Under the pieces are notes generated by a model, which saw nothing but the letters and a program-made list of their open reading frames with translations, made no database searches and was not told the DNA's origin. 64,000 nt of DNA from Bradyrhizobium sp. 199 (GTDB lineage: Bacteria > Pseudomonadota > Alphaproteobacteria > Rhizobiales > Xanthobacteraceae), in contig NZ_JADPJI010000005.1 in the NCBI RefSeq assembly GCF_023073355.1, positions 2,046,001 to 2,110,000 of the forward strand, given 5' to 3'. The position numbers were made by a program, and so were the translations under genes. Below, piece after piece: positions 15,044 through 25,515 of the stretch. How positions within the stretch are numbered: the stretch's first letter is position 1; every line of letters begins with the position of its first letter.

Positions 15044-15694
15044 TCACGTGGCTTTCAGGGCCGTGAGGGTGCGCTGGCAGATGGCAGTTATGCCGGCCCA
15101 GTTCCCGGCCTTGATCTCCGCGGTCGGACACAGCCAGGAACCGCCGACCGCGACCACGTTGGGCTCGGCGAGCCAGCTTGCGGCATTGGCCTCGCCGACC
15201 CCGCCGGTCGGGCAGAACCGCACGTTCGGGAAGGGTCCCGCGAGCGCGCGCAGGCCTTTGATGCCGCCGGCCTGCTCGGCCGGAAAGAACTTTGCGACGT
15301 CGAAGCCGTGCGACAGCGCCATCATCAACTCGGACGCCGTGGCGATGCCCGGGGCGAACGGCAAGGAGCTGTGGGCTGCCGCCTTCAGGAGATCGGGTGT
15401 CAGGCCCGGGCTGATGCCGAAGGCGACGCCAAGCTTCTCGACACGGGTGAAGTCGGCCGGATTGAGGATGGTGCCGATACCGACGACAGCCTCGGGCACT
15501 TCCGCCATCATCGCCCGCGCGGCCTCGATCGCTATGGGGGTGCGCAGTGTCACCTCCAGCGTGCGGACGCCGCCGGCGACGAGCGCGCGCGCCAGCGGCA
15601 CGGCGTCCTGGATGCGCTCGATAGTGAGGACGGGAATGACGGTCGCTGCCTTGAACAGCGCGACGAGGTGGTTCTGTTGGGCACTCGTGGGCAT
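15044..15694 (-). CDS. eda: 2-keto-3-deoxy-6-phosphogluconate (KDPG/KHG) aldolase
   Basis: 216-residue class I aldolase splitting KDPG-type compounds to pyruvate and an aldehyde. The general-base Glu is E47 in LEVTLRT, the Schiff-base Lys is K135 in AKFFPAE, and the phosphate loop is FCPTGGV. Length and motifs fit Eda. It is the last gene of the minus-strand sugar operon, 11 bases behind the KDG kinase that would make its substrate. The two enzymes together form the lower Entner-Doudoroff-like branch. Confidence 0.92.
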   Translation of the reverse strand: MPTSAQQNHLVALFKAATVIPVLTIERIQDAVPLARALVAGGVRTLEVTLRTPIAIEAARAMMAEVPEAVVGIGTILNPADFTRVEKLGVAFGISPGLTPDLLKAAAHSSLPFAPGIATASELMMALSHGFDVAKFFPAEQAGGIKGLRALAGPFPNVRFCPTGGVGEANAASWLAEPNVVAVGGSWLCPTAEIKAGNWAGITAICQRTLTALKAT

Positions 15695-15705
15695 AGGGTC
15701 TCAAT

Positions 15706-16677
15706 TCACTTGGTCGCTTGACGTGAGGTCGCCGGCCGGTGCCGTTTCTTCGGGGGCATGGCATAGCCCGGAATAATGGCGCCAGGATAGCAGATCACGA
15801 GGCTGGCGAGGCGATGCCCGGCCTGGGCCGCCTCGACCGGATCGGAACCGGCGAGCCGGGCGGCAATATAGGCCGCAGCAAAGCTGTCGCCGGCCGCCGT
15901 GGTGTCGACGACGGGTTTGGTCATGGGTTCGGCGCGGACCTCGTGGGTGCCGCCGGGGAAGCGCAAGAGGCTCACCGGCTCGGCCAGCCGGAATACCAGC
16001 TCGGGCGTGGGAATGCGCGCCATCAATTGCTCGTGGCTCTCGCCGGGATAGAGCGCGAGCAGATCCTCGGTCGAGGTCAGCACGATGTCGGCGGCCGCAA
16101 ACGCCGCGGCAAACACCTCGCGCGCGACATCGCGGTCCGGCCATCCCCGCGCGCGAAAGTTCGTATCGAACACGAAGCGGGTGCCGAGCAGGCGCGCGCG
16201 CTTGATCGCCGCGAACAGGCGATCGCGCCCCGAAGCATCATAGATCGAGAGCGTGATCGCGGATAGATAGACGACGTCGTAGCTCATCAGCGAGTTGAGC
16301 AGCTCGTCGGTTTCCGGCAGGCTCATCAGCTGCCGCGCCGCCGCGCTGTCGCGCCAGTGAAAGAACTGGCGCTCGCCCTTCGCATCGAGCTGGATCATGT
16401 AAAGGCCAGGCAGCTTGCCCGCCAGCCGCACGACACGCCTCGTGCCGACGTTTTCCGCATTCCAGGCCGCGATCATCTCGTCGCTGAGGCCGTCGTCGCC
16501 GAGTGCGGTGAGATAGTCGACCTTGACCTCGAGCCGCGCGAGATACACGGCGGTGTTGAGGGTATCACCGCCGAAGCCGCGCGAGTAAAGGCCGCCGCCC
16601 TGCGCGGCAGACGCGCCGCCTTGGGCCTGCCGGAGCTCGACCATGCATTCGCCGATGCAAGCAACGCTCGCCATCAC
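15706..16677 (-). CDS. kdgK: PfkB-family 2-keto-3-deoxygluconate kinase
   Basis: 323 residues, ribokinase fold. The substrate-binding N-terminal GECMVELR and GGDTLNTAVYLARL, and the PfkB signature DTTAAGDSFAAAY with catalytic D264, identify a sugar kinase. The overall pattern and its partner aldolase gene downstream point to 2-keto-3-deoxygluconate as substrate, giving KDPG. It starts 21 bases after the dehydrogenase gene, with the aldolase 11 bases further on, so one transcript is likely. Confidence 0.9.
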   Translation of the reverse strand: MMASVACIGECMVELRQAQGGASAAQGGGLYSRGFGGDTLNTAVYLARLEVKVDYLTALGDDGLSDEMIAAWNAENVGTRRVVRLAGKLPGLYMIQLDAKGERQFFHWRDSAAARQLMSLPETDELLNSLMSYDVVYLSAITLSIYDASGRDRLFAAIKRARLLGTRFVFDTNFRARGWPDRDVAREVFAAAFAAADIVLTSTEDLLALYPGESHEQLMARIPTPELVFRLAEPVSLLRFPGGTHEVRAEPMTKPVVDTTAAGDSFAAAYIAARLAGSDPVEAAQAGHRLASLVICYPGAIIPGYAMPPKKRHRPATSRQATK

Positions 16678-16698
16678 CAGGGCCCGCTCTGTCAGAGA

Positions 16699-17685
16699 TC
16701 AGGCGACGAAGTTGCCGCCGAGCTCGTCTTCGATGTGAATGCGGATGATGTCGTCGAAGGTCTTCTCGGCCGTGGTGAAGCCGAGCTCGAGCGACCGCTT
16801 CGCATTGAAATTGCGCGGCCAACCGCCGACGATGCCGACGATGAAGGGATCAGGCTCGCGCTTGATGCGTGCAGCGACCTTTTCACCCGCAACGCGCTTC
16901 AACGCGGCGATCTGCTCGCCGACCGTCGCCGACAGGCCTGGCATGGTCAGATTGCGGCGCGGGCCCACCGCGGCAAGGTCCATGGTGCCGGCGTGGAGCA
17001 GGAAGCCGACCGCCGAGCGCGGTGTGGCGTGCCAGTGACGAACGTCCTCGGAGACGGGAAGCACCACTTCCTTGCCTGCCAGAGGTTCGCGCAGGATGTT
17101 GGAGAAGAAGCCCGATGCCGCCTTGTTGGGCAGGCCGGGCCGGATGCAGATGGTCGGCAGGCGGATGCCGATGCCGTCGAGGAAGCCGCGGCGCGAATAG
17201 TCCGCCAGCAGGAGTTCGCCGATCGCCTTTTGGGTGCCGTAGCTCAGCAGCGGCGTGTGGAAGAATTCATCGCCGATCGCGTCCGGGAACGGCGCGCCGA
17301 ACACCGCGATCGAGGACGTGAAGACCACGCGCGGCTTGTAGCCGCCGCCAACGAGCCTGACGGCGTCGAGCAGCATGCGGGTGCCGTCGAGATTGATGCG
17401 GTAGCCCTTGTCGAAATCGAGCTCGGCTTCGCCGGAGACGATGGCGGCCAGATGGAAGATCACGTCCGGGCGGCCGGCGATCAGCTTTTCGGCAGCCCCC
17501 GGCACGGCGAAATCGCCCGACACCGTCTCGACGGGGAAACCAGCATTCTCCGGCTTCTTCGGCTCGATCACGTCATGCATGGTCAGCTTCGTGATGTCGC
17601 TCTTGCCGAGCCGGCCGTCGCGCAACAGCCGTTCACACAATTTGCGGCCGACCATGCCGGCGGCGCCGAGAACCAGAATGTGCAA
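16699..17685 (-). CDS. NAD-dependent epimerase/dehydratase, D-erythronate dehydrogenase (DenD)-like
   Basis: 328-residue extended SDR. The NAD site is GAAGMVG (G7, G10, G13) and the catalytic pair is Y149/K153 in SYGTQK, preceded by FTSSIAVFG. The sequence resembles DenD, which oxidises a sugar-acid hydroxyl (D-erythronate to 2-oxo-tetronate). Here no OtnK-type kinase or tetrulose-phosphate genes accompany it; instead it is followed by KDG kinase and KDPG aldolase. It may therefore act on a longer aldonate. Family assignment is firm, substrate is not. Confidence 0.85.
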   Translation of the reverse strand: MHILVLGAAGMVGRKLCERLLRDGRLGKSDITKLTMHDVIEPKKPENAGFPVETVSGDFAVPGAAEKLIAGRPDVIFHLAAIVSGEAELDFDKGYRINLDGTRMLLDAVRLVGGGYKPRVVFTSSIAVFGAPFPDAIGDEFFHTPLLSYGTQKAIGELLLADYSRRGFLDGIGIRLPTICIRPGLPNKAASGFFSNILREPLAGKEVVLPVSEDVRHWHATPRSAVGFLLHAGTMDLAAVGPRRNLTMPGLSATVGEQIAALKRVAGEKVAARIKREPDPFIVGIVGGWPRNFNAKRSLELGFTTAEKTFDDIIRIHIEDELGGNFVA

Positions 17686-17754
17686 GAGCTTAACTCCTTC
17701 TTATTGGCCGGAACGCGCAGGCCTCCGGCGGCGCTCCCGTGGCAGACCCCGCGA

Positions 17755-18690
17755 TCACTCCTTCACGGCGCCGGTCATCGCGGACACATAATGCTCCACG
17801 AAGAAGGCGTAAAGGATGACGAGCGGCAGCGAGCCGGCCAGGGCACCCGCCATCAGCGAACCCCAGCGGTAGATGTCACCATCCACGAACTCGTTGACGA
17901 TCGCGACCGGCACCGTCTTGTTGCTGGTCGACTGCAGGAAGGTCAACGCGTAGATGAACTCGTTCCAGCACAGCGTGAAGCAGAAGATGAAGGCCGAGAT
18001 CAGGCCGGGAATTGCGAGCGGCAGGACGATCTTGGTCAGGATCTGCCAGCGGCTCGCCCCGTCGATCAGCGCGCACTCCTCGAGCTCGAACGGGATGGTC
18101 TTGAAGTAGCCCATCAGCAGCCAGGTCGAGAACGGGATCAGGATGGTTGGATAGGTCAGGATCAGCGCCAGCGGCGAGTCGAACAGGCCGTACTGAAACA
18201 CGACGGTGGCGAGCGGAATGAACAGGATCGACGGCGGCACCAGATAGGCGAGGAAGATCAGCCCACCGACGAGATTGGCGCCCTTATAGCGCAGGCGCAC
18301 GATGGCGTAGGCCGCGAGCACCGATGCGATGATCGAGAGCATCGTGGCGCAGATCGCCACGTACATGGTGTTCCAGAGCCAATACGGATAGTAGCTCTCG
18401 AACAGCAGCTTGTGGAAATGCTTGAAGGTCGGATTCCAGGTCCAGAACGGGTTGAACCTCTCGAGATCGAGCAACTGGTCGTCCGGCTTCACTGAGGTGA
18501 GCGCCATCCAGTAGAACGGAAACAGGAGGACCACGACGATGATCGTGAGCGGGAAATACAGCGTCACAAGCCGGCGCGGAACCGACTGCAGATAGCTCAT
18601 GCCCTCGCTATGATCGTCCTTCGCCGCCGTCGGAGAGGACCCAGATAGCACGGCCTTGAGATCAATCGACCTGGTCGGCAGATCAGTCAT
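17755..18690 (-). CDS. Carbohydrate ABC transporter permease (MalG-like)
   Basis: 311 residues with about six transmembrane segments and the inner-membrane transport signature ECALIDGASRWQILTKIVLPLAIPG (EAA loop that docks on the ATPase). The N-terminus has an unusually long cytoplasmic extension (about 45 residues) before the first span. It overlaps the upstream permease gene by eight bases. With the other permease, binding protein and ATPase it forms a CUT1-type sugar importer. Confidence 0.93.
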   Translation of the reverse strand: MTDLPTRSIDLKAVLSGSSPTAAKDDHSEGMSYLQSVPRRLVTLYFPLTIIVVVLLFPFYWMALTSVKPDDQLLDLERFNPFWTWNPTFKHFHKLLFESYYPYWLWNTMYVAICATMLSIIASVLAAYAIVRLRYKGANLVGGLIFLAYLVPPSILFIPLATVVFQYGLFDSPLALILTYPTILIPFSTWLLMGYFKTIPFELEECALIDGASRWQILTKIVLPLAIPGLISAFIFCFTLCWNEFIYALTFLQSTSNKTVPVAIVNEFVDGDIYRWGSLMAGALAGSLPLVILYAFFVEHYVSAMTGAVKE

Positions 18691-19636
18691 TGTTCTCTCC
18701 CTGCTGCCATTTCCTGCGCTGCAGGCCGAACCACGACACCATGATTGCTGCGAGCAGGAAGGGGATCATGGCGCTCGAGATCGCAGCCCCCTCACCCAAC
18801 TGTCCCGCAATGATCGCGCGCTGGTAAGACAGCGTCGCCATCAGATGGGTGGCGTTGACGGGGCCGCCGCGCGTCATCGCCCAGATCAGCTGGAAGTCGG
18901 TGAAGGTAAACAGCACCGAGAAGGTCATCACGACGGCGATGATCGGCGTCAGCAGCGGATAGGTGATGAAGCGGAAATTCTGCCAGCGCGTGGCGCCGTC
19001 GAGTGTTGCGGCTTCATAGAGCGACGGCGACACCGTCTGCAGGCCGGCGAGCAGCGTGATCGCTACGAACGGCACGCCGCGCCAGATGTTGGCGAAGATC
19101 ACGCAAATGCGCGCCCAGGTCGTGTCGCCGAGAAAATTGATGTTCTGATTGATCAGGCCGAGATGCTTCAGCGACCAGGAGATGATGGAGAACTGCGAAT
19201 CGAAGATCCACCAGAACGCCAGTGCCGAGAGCACCGTCGGCACGATGAAGGGGATCAAGACCATGGCGCGCAGCATCGCCTTGAACGGCATATTCTCGTT
19301 CAGCAGCAGTGCGAGATAGAGCCCGATCGCAAATTTGATGGCGCTCGCGACGAAGGTGTAGAGCAGTGTGTTGAACACCGACAGCCAGAAGATGGAGTCG
19401 TCCCAGAGCCACTCATAGTTCTCGGTGCCGACGAACTGCCCGACCCTGCCGATGCGGGTGTCGGTGAAGGACAGCCAGATACCGAGCCCCAGCGGATAGG
19501 CCAGGAAGAAGATCAGGAACGCCATGGCCGGCACCATGAACCAGAAGCCGAGCCAGTTGCGGTTGTGTTTGAGCTGGGTCCAGGCGTTGGCCTCGATCAT
19601 CTGAGGCTTGGCCCGGGGAATTGCGACATCAGCCAT
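18683..19636 (-). CDS. Carbohydrate ABC transporter permease (MalF-like)
   Basis: 317 residues with six hydrophobic spans and an EAA loop LYEAATLDGATRWQNFRFITYP. The first span (FWFMVPAMAFLIFFLAYPLGLGIWLS) follows a short cytoplasmic N-terminus. It pairs with the permease encoded at 17755-18690, whose gene overlaps its 3' end. The binding-protein gene lies 64 bases upstream. Confidence 0.93.
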   Translation of the reverse strand: MADVAIPRAKPQMIEANAWTQLKHNRNWLGFWFMVPAMAFLIFFLAYPLGLGIWLSFTDTRIGRVGQFVGTENYEWLWDDSIFWLSVFNTLLYTFVASAIKFAIGLYLALLLNENMPFKAMLRAMVLIPFIVPTVLSALAFWWIFDSQFSIISWSLKHLGLINQNINFLGDTTWARICVIFANIWRGVPFVAITLLAGLQTVSPSLYEAATLDGATRWQNFRFITYPLLTPIIAVVMTFSVLFTFTDFQLIWAMTRGGPVNATHLMATLSYQRAIIAGQLGEGAAISSAMIPFLLAAIMVSWFGLQRRKWQQGENND

Positions 19637-19700
19637 GCCCGATATCCCTGATCGAAATGTTGACGAGCGGGCGGCGCGACTGCCGCCCGCTCGGTGACCT

Positions 19701-21020
19701 TCAGCGATAGATGCGCTTCAGCTGGCGCTCGGCTTCAGCCATCGCGCCCTTCGCATCCTTCGTGCCGGTGCAGTAGTTGGCGAACATGTCGACGACAATG
19801 AAGTCGGCAATTGCAGTTGCCGCCTTTTCGCCAACCGTGCCGATACCGGACGCCGGCAGCGTGCGCTTGGACGCCTGCGAGAACACGGCGTTTTTGGGAT
19901 CCGCCGTCCAGACCGGCGCCGATTCATAGGCATTCAAGGTTTGCGTCAGGTAGCCCTGCGCGCCGTCCAGCCACTTTTCGTAGTTCTCCTTCTCCAGCAT
20001 GAAGGCGACGAAGGCCTTTGCGGCGTTCGGGTATTTGGTGAAGTTGAAAGCGAGGATCGGCAGCGCAAGCTGCAACTCGCTCGGCTTGCCGACCGGTCCG
20101 ACCGGCCAGAGCGCGTGATAGGTATCAGCAGCAAGGTCCTTCTTGCTCGCATCGGTCTTGGCAGCCACGTAGATCGAGATGCCGTTCGCGGTGCAATAGA
20201 GCTCGCCGGCGAGGAACGCCTTGTTGTTGGAGGAATCGTTCCAGGATGCCGTCCCCGGAATGAAGGCATCGAACAGCGCCTTGCAATATTCCAGCGCCTT
20301 CGCCGTCTCCGGCGAATTGATGATGATCTTGTCGTTCTGGTCGACGGTGTAGGCGCCGTGTCCCCACAGCACCCAGTGCAGCCAGGAATTACCGTCGCCC
20401 GACGCATGCCCGAGCGCGAAGCCGGCCGGCGTGTTGTTCGCCTTCAGGGCCTTGCACATCTCGAGGAAGCTGGGGAAATCCTTCGGGAATTCCTTGAAGC
20501 CCGCCTTGTCGAGCGCCGACTTGCGGTACGTCATGTAGCCGCCGTTGGTCGCAACGGGAATGCCGAGCCAGTCGTTGCCTTGCATGCAGGTCTTGGCGGC
20601 CGCATCGGTCCAGCCGCCGTATTTCTTGCCGAGATAATCGGCGACGTCGTTCATCTTCAGCACTTTGGTGGGGAACAGTTGCGGCAGCGTATGCAAGCCC
20701 CAGGCGAGATCGAGGCCGGAGCCGGTATTGGCTGCAACGGAGGCCTTCGGCTGCACGTCCTCGAAGGATTCGCTGAACACGTTCATCTCGGTGCCGGTCG
20801 CAGCCTTGAACGCCGCGACCATCGCGTTGAACGCATCGTCTTCCGCCGGCACGAAGCGCTTCCATCGCATCACGGTCAGCTTGGCGCCGGGCTCCGCCTT
20901 CCAGGGCGCGCTCTGCGCCCAGGCTTTCGCGAAATCGAACAGCGCCGGCCCGGTGAGCATGCCGGTTGCAGCCAGTGCCGTTCCGCCTTGAATCAGAGTC
21001 CGGCGGGTAAAGTCTTGCAT
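19701..21020 (-). CDS. Extracellular sugar-binding protein of the ABC transporter, Tat-type leader
   Basis: 439 residues, size and pattern of CUT1 solute-binding proteins (SESFEDVQPKASVAANTGSGLDL; PVATNGGYMTYRKSALDKAGF). The leader contains twin arginines (TRRTLIQGGTALAATGMLTG), so it is probably exported folded by the Tat system. It should present a sugar or sugar acid to the two permeases encoded next. The gene follows the ATPase gene after 47 bases. Confidence 0.92.
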   Translation of the reverse strand: MQDFTRRTLIQGGTALAATGMLTGPALFDFAKAWAQSAPWKAEPGAKLTVMRWKRFVPAEDDAFNAMVAAFKAATGTEMNVFSESFEDVQPKASVAANTGSGLDLAWGLHTLPQLFPTKVLKMNDVADYLGKKYGGWTDAAAKTCMQGNDWLGIPVATNGGYMTYRKSALDKAGFKEFPKDFPSFLEMCKALKANNTPAGFALGHASGDGNSWLHWVLWGHGAYTVDQNDKIIINSPETAKALEYCKALFDAFIPGTASWNDSSNNKAFLAGELYCTANGISIYVAAKTDASKKDLAADTYHALWPVGPVGKPSELQLALPILAFNFTKYPNAAKAFVAFMLEKENYEKWLDGAQGYLTQTLNAYESAPVWTADPKNAVFSQASKRTLPASGIGTVGEKAATAIADFIVVDMFANYCTGTKDAKGAMAEAERQLKRIYR

Positions 21021-21067
21021 GTCATCCTCCCTGTGATGCTTTTTTATTATCTTAAGTAAAGCGTACG

Positions 21068-22135
<1,068 letters not shown>

Positions 22136-22279
22136 CTAGCTCCCTCCTCGAAAGTCCACGACGCCTCTTAGCGCCGCGACCGTCTTGTTTTTCAGACTTC
22201 GCCGAACGAAGCCCCACCTTAACGGGCAACATTGTCGGCAGTTTGTGCGGTTTTGGCAATTTGTCTTTGGTTAGTCGCT

Positions 22280-22297
22280 GTTGGTAGCGCTGTCAAC
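22280..22297. promoter_or_regulatory. LacI-type operator 1 (transporter/regulator intergenic region)
   Basis: GTTGGTAGCGCTGTCAAC is an imperfect palindrome with the central CG and AGCGCT core typical of LacI-family operators. It lies 41 bases before the LacI gene start and 145 bases before the divergent ATPase gene. It shares 13 of 17 bases with operator 2. Confidence 0.65.
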
Positions 22298-22337
22298 GCT
22301 CCTTTGTTTGCGGGACCGACTATGATAAGAGCAGCAA

Positions 22338-23438
22338 ATGGGTGGACAACGCACCAAATCAGGCAAAATCCGGCTGGCGGAAGTCGCCGAGCTTGCCGGC
22401 GTCAGTCCCATTACAGCGTCCCGCTTCTTTCGTAATCCGGAGGCGCTGTCGATCGCCAAGCGGACGCGGGTCGAGAGCGCCGCCAAGGAGCTCGGCTATG
22501 TCCCGAACCTTGCGGCACGCGCGCTGGCCTCGCAACGCACCGAGGTCATCGGTGTCTTGATCCCCTCTCTTACCAACAACGTGTTCTCGGACGTGCTGCG
22601 CGGCATCTACGATGCGTCCGAAGGCAACCGTTACTCGATCCAATTGTCCAACACACGCTACAGCATTCTCCAGGAGGAGAAGCTGCTGCGTCTGTTTCTC
22701 GCGCAGAAGCCGGCCGGACTGATCGTCACCGGCATCGACCAGACCGCGGAATCGCGCGCGATGCTGGAAGCCGCGGACTGCCCGATCGTGCAGATCATGG
22801 AGATCGGCCCCGATCCGGTCGACATGATGATCGGCTTTTCGCACTATGATGCAGCCCGCGCAGCGGTTGCGCACCTGTTCGAACAGGGGCACCGCAAGGT
22901 CGGCTTCGTCGGGGCGCGCATGGATCCGCGGGTGCAGCGGCGGTTGGACGGGTATGTCGCGGCCATGAAGGACGCCGCATTGTTCGAGCAGCGCCTCGTC
23001 GTCACGACCGCGACACCGACCTCGGTGACGCTCGGCGGCGCCCTGTTTACCGATCTGCTGGCGCGAGAGCCGGGCCTCGATGCGGTGTTCTGCGCCAATG
23101 ACGACCTCGCGCTGGGCGTTCTGTTTGAATGCCGGCGCCGCGAGATCGCGATCCCGGACCAGGTCGCGATCGTCGGCTTCAATGACCTCGAATTCATGGC
23201 GTCCGCCGTCCCCACCCTCACCAGCGTGCGCACCAACCGCTACGAGATGGGCAAGACGGCCGCCACCATGCTGATCGAGGCGATCGAGGGACGGCGTCCG
23301 GAGCGGCCGGTGCTCGATCTCGGCTTCAAAGTCATCGAGCGGCAGAGTTCGTCGTCGCGCCATTCGGAGAGCACGCCAGCCGTTTCGCGCGCGGGTGCGG
23401 CGAACAAAATGGTAGCGTTACCAACTGGCCATGACTAG
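22338..23438 (+). CDS. LacI-family transcriptional regulator (GntR-subgroup)
   Basis: 366 residues. Helix-turn-helix IRLAEVAELAGVSPITASRFFRNPEALS (about residues 10-37) and the hinge helix ARALAS are followed by a periplasmic-binding-like effector domain starting IGVLIPSLTNNVFSDVL. The closest familiar pattern is the gluconate repressor branch of the family. The effector is probably a sugar acid or keto-deoxy intermediate. Its last coding bases contain operator 2, which lies ahead of the dehydratase gene. It probably represses both arms of the surrounding sugar-acid cluster. Confidence 0.92.
   Translation: MGGQRTKSGKIRLAEVAELAGVSPITASRFFRNPEALSIAKRTRVESAAKELGYVPNLAARALASQRTEVIGVLIPSLTNNVFSDVLRGIYDASEGNRYSIQLSNTRYSILQEEKLLRLFLAQKPAGLIVTGIDQTAESRAMLEAADCPIVQIMEIGPDPVDMMIGFSHYDAARAAVAHLFEQGHRKVGFVGARMDPRVQRRLDGYVAAMKDAALFEQRLVVTTATPTSVTLGGALFTDLLAREPGLDAVFCANDDLALGVLFECRRREIAIPDQVAIVGFNDLEFMASAVPTLTSVRTNRYEMGKTAATMLIEAIEGRRPERPVLDLGFKVIERQSSSSRHSESTPAVSRAGAANKMVALPTGHD
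23410..23423. promoter_or_regulatory. LacI-type operator 2 (before the dehydratase gene)
   Basis: TGGTAGCGTTACCA has perfect five-base arms, TGGTA and TACCA, around a CG-centred core. The following AAC extends the match to operator 1. It lies inside the end of the LacI coding frame, 136 bases upstream of the dehydratase start. Confidence 0.65.
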
Positions 23439-23558
23439 TATCGGATTGTGAGGAAACGACCCGCCAGCGGGCCAGCGATGGATCAATCGCGCGTTGGGCA
23501 TCGCACAAGCCGACACCCTCGGACGGACGCCAGTGCGTTTGCATTGCAGGAGAAACCA

Positions 23559-25388
23559 ATGACAAAAAAACCAACCAATGGGCATGCGTCCGCCAGCAAC
23601 GGCTCAAGACGCCACCTTCGCTCGCAGGAGTGGTTCAATAACCCGCACAATCCGGGCATGACCGCGCTCTATATGGAGCGCTACCTCAATTACGGCCTCA
23701 CCCGCGCCGAGCTGCAGTCCGGCAAGCCGATCATCGGCATCGCCCAGACCGGCAACGACCTTTCCCCCTGCAACCGCCACCATATCGAACTTGCCCATCG
23801 CGTCCGTGAGGGCATTCGCGAGGCCGGCGGCATTGCGATGGAATTCCCGACCCATCCGATCCAGGAGACCGGCAAGCGACCGACCGCAGCGCTCGATCGC
23901 AACCTCGCCTATCTTGGCCTCGTCGAGATCCTCTACGGCTATCCGCTCGACGGCGTCGTGCTCACCACCGGCTGCGACAAGACCACGCCGGCCTGCATGA
24001 TGGCGGCGGCGACCGTGAACCTGCCGGCGATCGTGCTGTCGGGCGGCCCGATGCTGAACGGCTGGCATGCCGGCGAGCGCACCGGTTCCGGCACCATCGT
24101 CTGGAAGTCGCGCGAGCGGCTCGCCGCCGGCGAGATCGACTATGAAGAGTTCATGGAGATCGTGGCCTCCTCGGCACCGTCGGTCGGCCATTGCAACACC
24201 ATGGGCACCGCTTCGACCATGAACGGGCTTGCCGAAGCACTCGGCTTCTCGCTGCCGGGCTGCGCGGCGATCCCCGCACCTTATCGCGAGCGCGGCCAGA
24301 TCGCCTACGAGACCGGCAAGCGCGCCGTCGAAATGGTGTGGGAAGACCTCAAGCCTTCGGACATCCTGACTCGCAAGGCGTTCGAGAACTGTATCGTGAT
24401 CAATTCGGCGATCGGCGGCTCGACCAATGCGCCGATCCACATCAACGCGCTGGCCCGTCACATCGGCGTCGAGCTCACGATCGAGGACTGGCAGAAGGTC
24501 GGCCACGACGTGCCGCTGCTGGTCAACATGCAGCCGGCCGGCTTCTATCTCGGCGAGGAATTCCACCGCGCCGGCGGCGTGCCGGCCGTGGTGCGCGAAT
24601 TGATGAAGCACAAGCGCATCCATGAAGACGCGGTGACCGTCAACGGCCGCGGCATCGGCGAGAACTGTGCCAATGCACCCGCGCCCGAAAACGACGTGAT
24701 CTGGGCTTACGACAAGCCGCTGGTGAAGGACGCCGGCTTCCTGGTGCTGAAGGGCAACCTGTTCGATTCCGCGATCATGAAGACCTCGGTGATCTCCAAG
24801 GAATTCCGCGATCGCTATCTCAGCAACCCGAAGGACCTCAACGCCTTCGAGGGCCGCGCCATCGTGTTCGAGGGTCCGGAGGACTATCACGAGCGGATCG
24901 ACGATGCCTCGCTCGACATCGACGAGCGCTGCGTGCTGTTCATCCGCGGCACCGGCCCGATCGGCTACCCCGGCGGCGCCGAGGTCGTGAACATGCAGCC
25001 GCCGGCGGCGCTGATCAAACGCGGCATCCACTCCCTGCCCTGCATCGGCGACGGCCGCCAGTCCGGCACCTCCGGCTCGCCCTCGATCCTCAATGCTTCG
25101 CCGGAAGCCGCCGCCAATGGGGGCCTCGCGATCCTGAGGACCGGCGACAAGGTGCGGGTCGATCTGAACAAGGGCAGCGCCAACATTCTCATTTCGGATG
25201 ACGAGGTGAAGAAGCGCCACGCTGAACTGGCGGCCAATGGCGGCTTCAAGCATCCGCCGAACCAGACGCCGTGGCAGGAGCTTTATCGCAACACCGTGGG
25301 CCAGCACGCGACCGGTGCCTGCATGGAGCTCGCCACGCGCTACCAGAATGTCGCCGGCACATTTGGTGTGGCGCGGGATAATCACTAG
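23559..25388 (+). CDS. IlvD/Edd-family sugar-acid dehydratase (pentonate/hexonate type)
   Basis: 609 residues. The family dehydrates dihydroxy-acids to 2-keto-3-deoxy acids using a [2Fe-2S] cluster; the expected cysteines are C71 (SPCNRHH), C139 (TTGCDKTTPAC) and C212 (GHCNTMGTAST). Length and the N-terminal SQEWFNNPHNPGMTALYMERY match xylonate/arabinonate-type sugar-acid dehydratases more than IlvD. The start at 23559 follows AGGAGAAACCA. Its product would feed the KDG kinase/KDPG aldolase encoded across the regulator, or the adjacent SDRs. The exact aldonate is unknown. Confidence 0.9.
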   Translation: MTKKPTNGHASASNGSRRHLRSQEWFNNPHNPGMTALYMERYLNYGLTRAELQSGKPIIGIAQTGNDLSPCNRHHIELAHRVREGIREAGGIAMEFPTHPIQETGKRPTAALDRNLAYLGLVEILYGYPLDGVVLTTGCDKTTPACMMAAATVNLPAIVLSGGPMLNGWHAGERTGSGTIVWKSRERLAAGEIDYEEFMEIVASSAPSVGHCNTMGTASTMNGLAEALGFSLPGCAAIPAPYRERGQIAYETGKRAVEMVWEDLKPSDILTRKAFENCIVINSAIGGSTNAPIHINALARHIGVELTIEDWQKVGHDVPLLVNMQPAGFYLGEEFHRAGGVPAVVRELMKHKRIHEDAVTVNGRGIGENCANAPAPENDVIWAYDKPLVKDAGFLVLKGNLFDSAIMKTSVISKEFRDRYLSNPKDLNAFEGRAIVFEGPEDYHERIDDASLDIDERCVLFIRGTGPIGYPGGAEVVNMQPPAALIKRGIHSLPCIGDGRQSGTSGSPSILNASPEAAANGGLAILRTGDKVRVDLNKGSANILISDDEVKKRHAELAANGGFKHPPNQTPWQELYRNTVGQHATGACMELATRYQNVAGTFGVARDNH

Positions 25389-25398
25389 CAGCCACATC

Positions 25399-25482
25399 GT
25401 CATTGCGAGCAAAGCGAAGCAATCCAGATGTCTCCTCAGAGATAGCCTGGATTGCTTCGTCGCAAGTGCTCCTCGCAATGAC
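25399..25482. repeat. Nested intergenic inverted repeat (GTCATTGCGAG type)
   Basis: Outer arms GTCATTGCGAG (25399-25409) and CTCGCAATGAC (25472-25482) and inner arms CGAAGCAATCCAG (25415-25427) and CTGGATTGCTTCG (25447-25459) are perfect complements. It separates the dehydratase from the SDR genes and can form a long RNA stem. Confidence 0.8.
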
Positions 25483-25515
25483 GGCGGATAGATCAGAATC
25501 GAGAAGGAGAAGAAA

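Noticed and set aside
16357..18495. A 712-codon plus-strand frame across kdgK, the DenD-like gene and a permease gene
   Set aside because: Composition is low-complexity and charged; the minus-strand genes carry clear motifs and operon spacing.
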